A stretch of 43,709 nt of DNA, from NCBI GenBank assembly GCA_030149175.1, contig JASBSA010000114.1:1-43709 (forward strand). The letters are read 5' to 3'. A program made the translations under genes and the position numbers. Of the stretch, positions 1-7,483 are shown piece after piece. Under the pieces are notes generated by a model that made no database searches, was not told where the DNA came from, and saw only the letters and a program-made list of their open reading frames with translations. Position 1 is the first letter of the stretch; every line of letters begins with the position of its first letter. Source of the DNA: Winogradskyella sp. Lineage in GTDB: Bacteria; Bacteroidota; Bacteroidia; Flavobacteriales; Flavobacteriaceae.

Positions 1-1169
1 TTATAAAGAATACTTCGTATGATGACGTTAAAGTCAAAGTCGTTTTTTGGTGTAAAATAACCAACTGCTCCAGAATACAATCCACGTTTGGTCTCCTCTA
101 AATCTTCAATAATTTTCATTGCTGAGATTTTTGGAGCTCCCGTCATACTTCCCATTGGGAATGTAGTTTTTATGATATCTACAGGATGAATATCTTCTGA
201 AACTTTAGAAGTTACCGTTGAAATCATTTGATGTACTTGCAAAAAGGAGTACACTTTACACAATTCTTCCACCTGTACACTTCCCTTTGTTGCTGTATGA
301 GACAAATCATTTCTAACCAAGTCTACAATCATAATATTTTCGCTACGCTCTTTTGGGTCGCTGGCTAAATTTTCAGCTAACAAGAGATCTTCTTTTTCAT
401 TTTTAGAACGCTTGGCTGTACCTTTTATAGGCTGGGAAATGACCTTATCATCTTCTTTTTTTATATAACGCTCTGGCGAGGCAGACAAAAGATACTTATC
501 AAAAGACTTAAAGAAGGTCGCAAATGGTGGTTTAGATATTTGATTTAACCTATTGTATGTCTCTACGGGATTTATGACTGAATTTTCTGCATAGAACTCC
601 TGACAAAAATTAGCTTCATAAATATCTCCTCTATGAATATGCGCTAACATTCTATTGACTTTCTCAAAGTATTCGTCTTTGTGAATTCTGAGTTTTATTT
701 TAATCGGGTGTTTAGATTCTTGGATGTTTAGATTACCAGATTGTTCTATTGCTAGTAAATCACTTTCAATCTCATCATCAACCATGTTTAAATACTGAAA
801 TTCTGCAATATTACCTTTAATTAAAATCAGTTTTTTGGGTTGAAAGAAATACAAATCCGGAAATCCTAAACCATCAAATTTTTTAGACTCTAAGTCTTCA
901 ATTGAATTCTTTAAATCATACGTTAAGTAACCAAAAATCCAGTCTTTAGTAGTTTTTTGATATTCCTTTAAACGCTCAAAAGCGTCTATGTAGTCTGTTT
1001 TCAAACTAGTGAAAGCATCAACAGCCAAAACAGCATCATAATTACTATATTGGTCTTTATAATCGTTAGAGTCTAACCAAACAACATCATCAAACTGCTG
1101 TGCCCAACACAACAACTGCTGTTTAAAAACTTCAGGATTTTTTATTGTTTGTTTATATGATGTTCTCAA
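1..1169 (-). CDS. pabB: Aminodeoxychorismate synthase component I (partial, 3' end off the window)
   Basis: Chorismate-binding enzyme that aminates chorismate to 4-amino-4-deoxychorismate for folate synthesis. About 389 codons are visible and the reading frame is still open at base 1, so roughly the last 40-50 residues are missing compared with the usual ~430. Visible family motifs are PIKGTAKR, MIVDLVRNDLSH, FPMGSMTGAPKISAM and GLYSGAVGYF. The Lys in PIKGT is the residue that forms the covalent intermediate in PabB; anthranilate synthases have Ala there, so PabB is preferred over TrpE. No ATG exists near the N-terminus in this frame. A TTG at 1169-1167 gives an N-terminus starting LRTSYKQTIKNPEVFKQQLL, which reads like flavobacterial PabB starts. 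It is divergent from the epimerase gene. Function is confident; the start is an inference. Confidence 0.9.
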   Translation of the reverse strand, partial: MRTSYKQTIKNPEVFKQQLLCWAQQFDDVVWLDSNDYKDQYSNYDAVLAVDAFTSLKTDYIDAFERLKEYQKTTKDWIFGYLTYDLKNSIEDLESKKFDGLGFPDLYFFQPKKLILIKGNIAEFQYLNMVDDEIESDLLAIEQSGNLNIQESKHPIKIKLRIHKDEYFEKVNRMLAHIHRGDIYEANFCQEFYAENSVINPVETYNRLNQISKPPFATFFKSFDKYLLSASPERYIKKEDDKVISQPIKGTAKRSKNEKEDLLLAENLASDPKERSENIMIVDLVRNDLSHTATKGSVQVEELCKVYSFLQVHQMISTVTSKVSEDIHPVDIIKTTFPMGSMTGAPKISAMKIIEDLEETKRGLYSGAVGYFTPKNDFDFNVIIRSILY

Positions 1170-1253
1170 CGGAGTAAAATAATTTTGTAAAAATAATGAG
1201 AATACATTTTCTAGCGTAGAAGAATTGTATCTTTCAATAAAAAATAAAAAACC

Positions 1254-2144
1254 ATGCCATTTTTAGAAAATGACCTACTAAGTATTGAGATTAAACAAAA
1301 AGGAGCTGAATTATGCAGCATACGTTCCGTAAAAAATAACACCGAGTTTATCTGGGAAGCCAATCCTGAAATTTGGGGAAGCCACGCACCCAACTTGTTT
1401 CCAATTATTGGAGCTATGAAAGACGATAGCTATATCTATAATGGCAAAACATATAGCATGCCCAAACATGGTTTTGTAAGACATAATGAAGATTTTGAAA
1501 TAATTTCTAATTCAAATTCTGAAATTGTTTTCAAACTAAAATCAAATGATGAGCTAAGAGCTATTTATCCATTTGAGTTTGAGTTTTCAATCACTTACGA
1601 GCTTAAGGATAATGAACTTTTAATACATCATACGGTAAAAAACAAAGACGATAAGACGATCTATTTTTCACTGGGAGGTCATCCTGCTTTTACTTGCCCT
1701 TTGTTTGAAGGTGAATCTTACACTGACTATTTTTTAGAGTTTGAAAACGAAGAAACAAGTGAATCTTATCTACTTAATATGGCAACTGGACTGGTAACAG
1801 AGAAAACTAAAATTGTTTTTAACTCACCAAAAACGATAAACTTACATGGTGGTTTGTTTAATGAAGATGCCTTAATTTTTAAAGATTTAAAATCGAGACA
1901 AGTGGCTTTAAAACATAAAAACAAAGGAGAAATTCTTAACGTCAAATTTGAAGGGTTTCCATATTTGGGTATATGGGCAAAACCCAATGCTCCTTACGTT
2001 TGTATTGAGCCATGGATAGGTATTGCAGATGCTGAAAGTACAAATCAACAACTTAAAGACAAGGAAGGCATTATGGCTTTAGACTCCTATAAAACGTTTA
2101 ATGCTACTTACAGTATAACAGTAAATAGCGGATTGTTAAACTGA
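1254..2144 (+). CDS. Aldose 1-epimerase family protein (LacX-like galactose mutarotase fold)
   Basis: Cytoplasmic sugar mutarotase-type protein of 296 residues, the normal size for the LacX-like branch. Expected active-site positions are present: H72 in KHGFVR, H143 in GGHPAF and E252 in CIEPWIG, corresponding to the two histidines and the catalytic glutamate of aldose epimerases. There is no signal peptide. The true substrate of this branch (aldose or hexose-6-phosphate) cannot be told from sequence. It is divergent from pabB with under 90 bases between the starts, and 40 bases upstream of the helicase gene, which has its own promoter box. Confidence 0.88.
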   Translation: MPFLENDLLSIEIKQKGAELCSIRSVKNNTEFIWEANPEIWGSHAPNLFPIIGAMKDDSYIYNGKTYSMPKHGFVRHNEDFEIISNSNSEIVFKLKSNDELRAIYPFEFEFSITYELKDNELLIHHTVKNKDDKTIYFSLGGHPAFTCPLFEGESYTDYFLEFENEETSESYLLNMATGLVTEKTKIVFNSPKTINLHGGLFNEDALIFKDLKSRQVALKHKNKGEILNVKFEGFPYLGIWAKPNAPYVCIEPWIGIADAESTNQQLKDKEGIMALDSYKTFNATYSITVNSGLLN

Positions 2145-2160
2145 TGTAGATTATTAATAG

Positions 2161-2168
2161 TAGCTTTG
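2161..2168 (+). promoter_or_regulatory. Bacteroidota -7 box (TAGCTTTG) for the helicase gene
   Basis: An exact TAnnTTTG match lies 16 bases before the GTG start. A TTG at 2134-2136 is 24 bases upstream, slightly longer than usual, so the -33 element is uncertain. The predicted leader is only about 10-15 bases, which supports the GTG start. Confidence 0.55.
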
Positions 2169-2184
2169 CACAAAATCTATAGTT

Positions 2185-3543
2185 GTGACGTTTCAAGACT
2201 TAAATCTAAATACACCTTTATACAATGCCATTGAAGACTTAGGATTTGAAACTCCTACTCCAATTCAGGCAGAAGCTTTTAACATCATTGCCTCTGGTAA
2301 GGATATGGTTGGTATCGCTCAAACCGGTACTGGTAAAACCTTTGCCTATATGTTACCTATTTTGCGTCACCTTAAATACTCTAGGCAAGATAATCCAAGA
2401 GTATTGGTTTTGGTACCTACACGAGAATTAGTTGTACAAGTCGTTAGTGAAATTGAAAAAATGTCCAAATACATTAACAATCGTGTTTTGGGCGTTTATG
2501 GAGGTACAAATATCAACACACAAAAACAAGCGGTTGCACAAGGTATTGATATACTTGTTGCCACACCAGGACGTTTGTACGATCTTGCAGTTAGTAGAGT
2601 TTTGCAACTTAAGTCTATTCAGAAATTGGTGATTGATGAAGTTGATGTGATGCTAGATTTAGGATTTAGACATCAATTGTTGAACATCTTTGATATTCTT
2701 CCAGAGCGTAGGCAAAACATTATGTTTTCTGCAACAATGACGGCAGATGTAGATGAATTGATAACAGATTTTTTTATCAATCCTACTAAGATTCAAATCG
2801 CGGTTTCTGGAACTCCATTAGAGAACATAAAACAAGAACGTTACAATGTTCCTAATTTTTATACAAAAGTTAATTTACTGGAATACTTATTAAGTGATAA
2901 AGATGAGTTTTCTAGAGTGTTAATCTTTGTGGCCTACAAAAAAATGGCAGACAGACTGTTCGATAAACTTGAAGAACTGTTTCCTGGTGAAAGCTGTGTT
3001 ATTCATTCAAATAAAACACAAAACTATAGGCTAAGAAGTATAGAACAGTTTAGTGAAGGCGAGCATAGATTATTGGTAGCCACAGATGTTATGGCAAGAG
3101 GATTAGATATTGATGATGTTACACACGTTATTAATTTTGATACACCTGACTATCCTGAAAACTATATGCACCGAATTGGTAGAACTGGTCGTGCGGAAAA
3201 ACAAGGTCATAGCTTATTATTTTCAACGGAAAACGAACAAGAAGCCAGAGAACGTATTGAAGCTTTAATGCAACTGAAGATTGAAACTAAAGACATACCA
3301 GATGTTGTAGAAATTTCAAATGAACTTATTGAAGAAGAACGTCCTCAAATTAAAGAACGTTACAATCCAACAAAGCGTAGTTCTGAGGATATGTCTGGAC
3401 CTGCTTTTCATGAGAAAAAAGAAAAAAATAAAAAGGTGAATTTGGGCGGATCTTACCGTCGCGAAATTGCAAAGAAGTATAAGAAGCCAAAAACCAGAGG
3501 CGACAAAAACTACAACAGGCGCAATAAAAAGAAACGTCGATAA
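2185..3543 (+). CDS. DEAD-box family ATP-dependent RNA helicase (DEVD variant)
   Basis: RNA helicase of 452 residues acting in RNA remodelling or ribosome assembly. Motifs in order: Q-motif region PTPIQ (25-29), motif I AQTGTGKT (45-52), Ia PTREL (78-82), TPGR (127-130), motif II DEVD (151-154), motif III SAT (182-184), ARGLD and HRIGRTGR near 345. Motif II reads DEVD instead of DEAD, so Ala is replaced by Val while the catalytic Asp and Glu remain. The last ~70 residues form a Lys/Arg-rich tail typical of RNA-binding extensions. The start is GTG, supported by the -7 box just upstream. A strong hairpin terminator follows the stop. Confidence 0.93.
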   Translation: MTFQDLNLNTPLYNAIEDLGFETPTPIQAEAFNIIASGKDMVGIAQTGTGKTFAYMLPILRHLKYSRQDNPRVLVLVPTRELVVQVVSEIEKMSKYINNRVLGVYGGTNINTQKQAVAQGIDILVATPGRLYDLAVSRVLQLKSIQKLVIDEVDVMLDLGFRHQLLNIFDILPERRQNIMFSATMTADVDELITDFFINPTKIQIAVSGTPLENIKQERYNVPNFYTKVNLLEYLLSDKDEFSRVLIFVAYKKMADRLFDKLEELFPGESCVIHSNKTQNYRLRSIEQFSEGEHRLLVATDVMARGLDIDDVTHVINFDTPDYPENYMHRIGRTGRAEKQGHSLLFSTENEQEARERIEALMQLKIETKDIPDVVEISNELIEEERPQIKERYNPTKRSSEDMSGPAFHEKKEKNKKVNLGGSYRREIAKKYKKPKTRGDKNYNRRNKKKRR

Positions 3544-3545
3544 AC

Positions 3546-3580
3546 AAGAGACCTCTTCAAAAAATGAAGAGGTCTCTTTT
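3546..3580 (+). terminator. Rho-independent terminator after the helicase gene
   Basis: A perfect 13-bp stem (3546-3558 with 3566-3578) and 7-base loop run into a short T tract. It starts three bases after the helicase stop. The A-rich left side could let it work on the minus strand too. Confidence 0.88.
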
Positions 3581-3642
3581 ATACTTCAAGTACTGCAGGA
3601 TCGCATTTTATTTTAAATAAAATAAAATCTATAACCCTAACC

Positions 3643-4476
3643 TTATAGTTGATCCTGCACTTGTACTTGATTATCCATTAAATCGTTTATTGGTACTATT
3701 AACCTGCCTTTAGAGCCTTTTAATATCACTGATATACTTCTAACCTCATCTACAGTATAACTTTCATTATTAAATATGATTTTTTGACCAACTTCAAACA
3801 TTTTTCTTGCATAAAATGTATGCATAAGCTTAGATACAACACTTTTTGCACCAAGGCCAAATGCAATTGTGAAAGCTAAAAGAAAAGCTCCCATAATCAT
3901 AGTTATATTGCTGGTAATTATTGTAGTATCAATACCTGCCTGATTTAAGGCTGTGATTGAAATAAATATCAATAATAAAAAGAAAACGATTTGGCTAATT
4001 ATTTTTCCACCAGACAAATCCATGGATTCAAAAAAGGATTTTAATCCGTTTTTGATAAAGTTGGCAAATAATAAACCTAAAGTAAAGATGATTAAAGCAG
4101 CAAATAATTGTGGTAGATATGATAGTAATTCACCTATCTGATTAGAAATAATCTCTAACCCTAAAACGTCTGATATCATTATCACCAATATGATATACAT
4201 TACCCACTTTACAAATTTTGAAACAATCTTTATGGTATCAAAATTTAGTTTTTTGCCTTCTACGATTTCTATGTCATTTAGTCTATCATCGAGTTTATTA
4301 GCCTTTGCTATTTTTAAGACTTTTTGCACAGCCTTAACAACAAGTTTTGTTACTATCCAACCAATAACCAAAATGGCTAGTGCCGCTATAGCTTTAACAA
4401 AAAACGCTGAAATCTCTGGCCACATGGAAGATAATGACTGCATTGCTGAATTTTTAAAATCTGTTATTTTTTCCAT
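3643..4476 (-). CDS. Small MscS-family mechanosensitive channel
   Basis: Inner-membrane protein of 277 residues. Hydrophobic segments lie at about 22-48, 88-106, 120-140, 160-180 and 188-210. The last is Gly/Ala-rich, ending AFTIAFGLGAKSVVSKLM, which resembles the pore-lining TM3 and following hinge of MscS channels. A short beta domain follows (KMFEVGQKIIFN, VPINDLMDNQV) and there is no large C-terminal cage, so it is smaller than E. coli MscS. The expected role is osmotic pressure relief. The start lies 35 bases after the stop of the small gene downstream of the sigma factor, so sigma, small gene and channel probably form one transcript. Confidence 0.85.
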   Translation of the reverse strand: MEKITDFKNSAMQSLSSMWPEISAFFVKAIAALAILVIGWIVTKLVVKAVQKVLKIAKANKLDDRLNDIEIVEGKKLNFDTIKIVSKFVKWVMYIILVIMISDVLGLEIISNQIGELLSYLPQLFAALIIFTLGLLFANFIKNGLKSFFESMDLSGGKIISQIVFFLLLIFISITALNQAGIDTTIITSNITMIMGAFLLAFTIAFGLGAKSVVSKLMHTFYARKMFEVGQKIIFNNESYTVDEVRSISVILKGSKGRLIVPINDLMDNQVQVQDQL

Positions 4477-4511
4477 ACTTACAGTATATGTTAGGTTTAC
4501 TAAGTATTTAC

Positions 4512-4685
4512 TTATTTTTTTCTGTTTTTACTTACGGTATCTATGATGTATCCTAGATTATACGAAAACAGCTCGGCTAATTCCATAAGCAGTTTCGCCA
4601 TAGCAATGTCATTCATAACTTTGCTTTTAAGCTCTGGCGGAACCTCTTTTAGAGGCTGATTTATTTGCTTAAATGGATTCTCCAT
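4512..4685 (-). CDS. Small conserved-looking protein (57 aa) overlapping the sigma factor gene
   Basis: A 57-residue frame whose ATG lies inside the 3' end of the sigma gene (17-base overlap, +1 frame), ending at the TAA at 4514-4512. The product begins MENPFKQINQPLKEVPPELK and has an amphipathic helical middle (AMAKLLMELAELFSYNLGYI) and a basic tail. No known domain is recognised and it lacks a classic zinc-binding anti-sigma motif. Overlap with sigma and a 35-base gap to the channel gene imply translational coupling and co-expression. I recall similar short proteins behind sigma factors in related genomes, but this is unverified. Confidence 0.75.
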   Translation of the reverse strand: MENPFKQINQPLKEVPPELKSKVMNDIAMAKLLMELAELFSYNLGYIIDTVSKNRKK

Positions 4686-5262
4686 CTTTCGTATAATTAT
4701 CGTACTTATGTACGAGTTTTTCTTTTGCTCTTTTTAAACGCATTTTAACTGCGCTTTCTCCAATATCTAAAGCCTCCGACAACTCTTTAATCGTTAAGTT
4801 ATCTTCATACTTTAGCAATAGTATCATTTTTTCATCAGGTGAAATTAACTCCATAACTTCTTTTAACTTATCTAGTCGCATGTTTTCAAACTCACGAGTA
4901 GAATCGACTTCCTCACCTATGTTTTGTATATCAATATTTTCTGAACTTACAGATTGTTTTTCAAGCTTTTTCGCCGTATTTCTTGTTACATAATTTACAC
5001 AATGATTATATGTAAAAGCATAAAGCCAAGTTGAAAATTTAGACTTACCTTTAAAACTAGCTAATTTAACAAAGACTCTCAAAAATACATCTTGAGTTAA
5101 ATCTTTAGCTTCATCGATACCATTAGCAAATCCATAGCACTTATTGTACACCATAGTAGCATATCTATCATAAAGCACCTCAAACAACATAGTGTCGTTG
5201 GTCTTTACGATTGCTTCTACAAGCGCTTCATCGGTTAGGCTATGAATTGCGTCTTCAGTCAA
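4669..5262 (-). CDS. ECF-type RNA polymerase sigma factor
   Basis: Sigma-70 family member of 197 residues. Region 2 covers about residues 25-95, with the core-binding DLTQDVFLRVF and the region 2.3-2.4 segment FSTWLYAFTYNHCVNYVTR. An acidic linker follows, then region 4 at about 135-185 with the helix-turn-helix LTIKELSEALDIGESAVKMRLKRAKEKL. There is no adjacent typical transmembrane anti-sigma factor; the only partner candidate is the overlapping 57-residue protein. The downstream channel gene suggests an envelope or osmotic role, which is inference. Confidence 0.93.
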   Translation of the reverse strand: MTEDAIHSLTDEALVEAIVKTNDTMLFEVLYDRYATMVYNKCYGFANGIDEAKDLTQDVFLRVFVKLASFKGKSKFSTWLYAFTYNHCVNYVTRNTAKKLEKQSVSSENIDIQNIGEEVDSTREFENMRLDKLKEVMELISPDEKMILLLKYEDNLTIKELSEALDIGESAVKMRLKRAKEKLVHKYDNYTKDGESI

Positions 5263-5351
5263 TTTTGGTTGTAAATTCTTTTTTAACTTGGTTAGTTATA
5301 TGTTTAAGACACATAGTTTTTAAACTGGTCACAAATACTTTAAAAAAATTC

Positions 5352-5756
5352 TTACTTTTTTATTCGGTCTCCCATATCATTAAGGTGATGTTCTAATGCT
5401 AATGTTGAGATTTGAATTTCTCTTATTAAAAATGCCAGGGACAAAATAAGTAGCAATAATGCAAGTCCAAAAACCCAAACTGCAGCATTGTGTATTTCTA
5501 TATAAATTAAAAACATGGTTAAGACACATAGCAAAAGGCTTGAAATACCTAAAATCTGCATCCAACGCGTAAGATGTAATCTAAGCTTTAGATTGTTAAT
5601 TTGCCTTATTAACACTGCCTCCTTTCGTTCTAGATACTTATCGCTGAGATTTCTTATAATTGCCGCATAGGCCAAAAACCGATTGGTATATGCTAACATT
5701 ATTAAAGATATGGCCGAGAATAAAAGTGCCGGAGTGGTGAGCGTTAGTTCTTCCAT
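5352..5756 (-). CDS. DUF2721 family membrane protein
   Basis: A protein of 134 residues with an N-terminal hydrophobic segment (about 5-25, LTTPALLFSAISLIMLAYTN), a basic amphipathic middle (RKEAVLIRQINNLKLRLHL), two further membrane helices at about 64-85 and 92-112, and a C-terminal helix ending in LEHHLNDMGDRIKK. This order and length fit DUF2721, whose function is unknown. It lies 89 bases upstream of the sigma gene on the same strand and may share its transcript. Confidence 0.8.
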   Translation of the reverse strand: MEELTLTTPALLFSAISLIMLAYTNRFLAYAAIIRNLSDKYLERKEAVLIRQINNLKLRLHLTRWMQILGISSLLLCVLTMFLIYIEIHNAAVWVFGLALLLLILSLAFLIREIQISTLALEHHLNDMGDRIKK

Positions 5757-5929
5757 AAGAATTTTTTTACAAAATTAACAAATTATCAAAACTGTTGCTT
5801 TAATTTCAACTATACAAAACATATACAACGGCTCTTATTTAGATTTTTTGTTAAATAACAGTCCTTAAATTTCAAATCCTCTTTAAAATTTTTAACTTTA
5901 AGTAAATAAAAGTCCTAATCTATCGTTAT

Positions 5930-5947
5930 CATAGTCTCTAGACTATG
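5930..5947. promoter_or_regulatory. Perfect inverted repeat before the GYF-like gene
   Basis: CATAGTCT and AGACTATG are separated by two bases, ending 14 bases before the start at 5962. Its size fits an operator for a dimeric regulator. The remainder of the 205-base intergenic stretch (5757-5961) is plain AT-rich sequence. Confidence 0.4.
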
Positions 5948-5961
5948 TTATTAATCGCTTA

Positions 5962-6552
5962 ATGAGTGCATATCTCCATAATACAATTCCTAATTTAAAA
6001 CCTTTTGATTTTGAGCGTCATCACGATTCTCATTTTATAAATCAACAATGGGTTTTGGTTAATGGTATTACCAAAAAGAAAGAAATTTACACGTTTAGAG
6101 ATAACAACATTTTAGAAATTGAAAGAACAGATGCCATTATAAAAACATCTTGGGCTTTGAGCATACAAAACATTTTTACCATTGAAACAGAAGATGGAAT
6201 TATTAACGTTAAGGCCTACTTTAAGGATGATGACATTTTAGTTTTAAACCATCAAGATAAGCAAGAGTTTGCTATGTATGTTAACACTACCAATTATCCT
6301 GAAGAGCTAAACTCTATTGAAGATCTGCAAGAGTACTTAAAAGATAAGTACAAAAGGAAGGTCAACAAGGTTATACACAAACATGAGTTCTATTATATTT
6401 CTAAATCCAAAGAATTTGGGCCTTGCACTGTTGAGGAACTTAAGGAAAAAGTAGAAAATGAAGATATTAGCGCCTACTGCTTTGTTAGGGATGTTAATGA
6501 AGATAACTATGTTAAGCGTTTGCGAATCATAGATTTAATGCAAGAGCTTTAA
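5962..6552 (+). CDS. Hypothetical protein with C-terminal GYF-like (DUF4339-like) segment
   Basis: A soluble 196-residue protein without signal peptide. Residues ~25-105 look like mixed beta strands (WVLVNGITKKKEIYTFRDNN onwards). The last ~60 residues (FYYISKSKEFGPCTVEELKE, then FVRD) match the pattern of the bacterial GYF_2/DUF4339 fold: aromatic pair, GP, a helix with EEL, then a strand. GYF domains usually bind proline-rich peptides. The domain call is tentative. The gene is convergent with the DUF922 gene and their stop codons overlap by four bases. Confidence 0.7.
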   Translation: MSAYLHNTIPNLKPFDFERHHDSHFINQQWVLVNGITKKKEIYTFRDNNILEIERTDAIIKTSWALSIQNIFTIETEDGIINVKAYFKDDDILVLNHQDKQEFAMYVNTTNYPEELNSIEDLQEYLKDKYKRKVNKVIHKHEFYYISKSKEFGPCTVEELKEKVENEDISAYCFVRDVNEDNYVKRLRIIDLMQEL

Positions 6553-7382
6553 TTACTTTTATAAAATTCGTATTTAGCCAGCTCTAATTCAACCACAGCC
6601 TCCCAATGCTCTTGGGTTTCTTTTTTGTCACCACGTTGTGTTTCTTGATCGTATCTTATTTGTCTTAGTTCCATCTCATTAAAAATACGATCAAAAATTG
6701 GTTTAGCTTTAGCTGCATTTTTACTTGTAATATTGGCATCAGCCAATTCTTTTCTCAATTTTCTCGAATAAATTTCGGTAATATCAAAATGAATTTGTTC
6801 GTGACGAAGCACATAATCGTTTCTTCCTTCTGGCACTACCCAGCTTTTATTAGTATTAAAAACACTTTGTATGAAGACTTTACCTGTCTTAAACATATTT
6901 GCACCAGATTCGTAACCAAATCCGGAGTTAGTTAAAGCAAGCGTATTCGGATAATTTAGAGTATCTGGCTCTCCTTTGAAATCATCCCATGTTAGTTTTC
7001 TGTCTTCACTCCAATTTATTTTTGCCTCGTATATTTTTGGATCATCAACTTTATAGATTTTGGCCTTTAGCATATGGCATGTATTGCCGCCGCTTGGCAA
7101 GATATGTTCTGTTATTTTTAAAAGATTAGCTCCTGCTTGTCTTGACAAAGCCTTAAGATTTTTAATGTTTTCGTAGTAGGTACAAGTCCCTTTCCATCCA
7201 TCATGATTGGCTTGTACATCACCCACAACCTCTCCTTTAATGGACTGATCATCAGAAATATCTAAAACCACAACCAAGGCATCATCTGATAATGGCGGAA
7301 ACGTTTTAATAATGGCACTCTTTAACTTTGGTGCGCAAGCGATACATAAAAATGTAAATATGTAAAGTAGTCTTTTTATCAT
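6549..7382 (-). CDS. DUF922 family lipoprotein, putative HExxH metalloprotease-like
   Basis: Envelope protein with a short signal peptide and a likely lipobox Cys at residue 16 (FLCIAC). The C-terminal half carries LTWDDFKGEPD and then YVLRHEQIHFDITEIYSRKL, an HExxH zinc-protease-like motif characteristic of DUF922. Catalytic activity is inferred from family resemblance, not shown. The frame is open 23 codons further upstream, but those codons run through the lpdA terminator hairpin (7397-7425). I therefore place the start at the internal ATG at 7382, directly before the signal peptide. The stop overlaps the convergent GYF-like gene. Confidence 0.83.
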   Translation of the reverse strand: MIKRLLYIFTFLCIACAPKLKSAIIKTFPPLSDDALVVVLDISDDQSIKGEVVGDVQANHDGWKGTCTYYENIKNLKALSRQAGANLLKITEHILPSGGNTCHMLKAKIYKVDDPKIYEAKINWSEDRKLTWDDFKGEPDTLNYPNTLALTNSGFGYESGANMFKTGKVFIQSVFNTNKSWVVPEGRNDYVLRHEQIHFDITEIYSRKLRKELADANITSKNAAKAKPIFDRIFNEMELRQIRYDQETQRGDKKETQEHWEAVVELELAKYEFYKSN

Positions 7383-7396
7383 AAAAGCTAAAATAT

Positions 7397-7425
7397 AAAA
7401 AGCGAACGGATTTCGTTCGCTTTTT
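7397..7425 (-). terminator. Rho-independent terminator of lpdA
   Basis: A perfect 12-bp stem (7397-7408 with 7414-7425) with a 5-base loop, and A/T tracts on both flanks, 60 bases downstream of the lpdA stop on the minus strand. Confidence 0.88.
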
Positions 7426-7483
7426 AGACCCTGAAATATCTGCCTATTCACAGACAGAAATTCAGAAATAGAATATTACCACA

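Noticed and set aside
1211-1393. A 60-codon minus-strand frame across the pabB/epimerase junction
   Set aside because: It overlaps the epimerase gene and is out of frame with pabB; no family resemblance.
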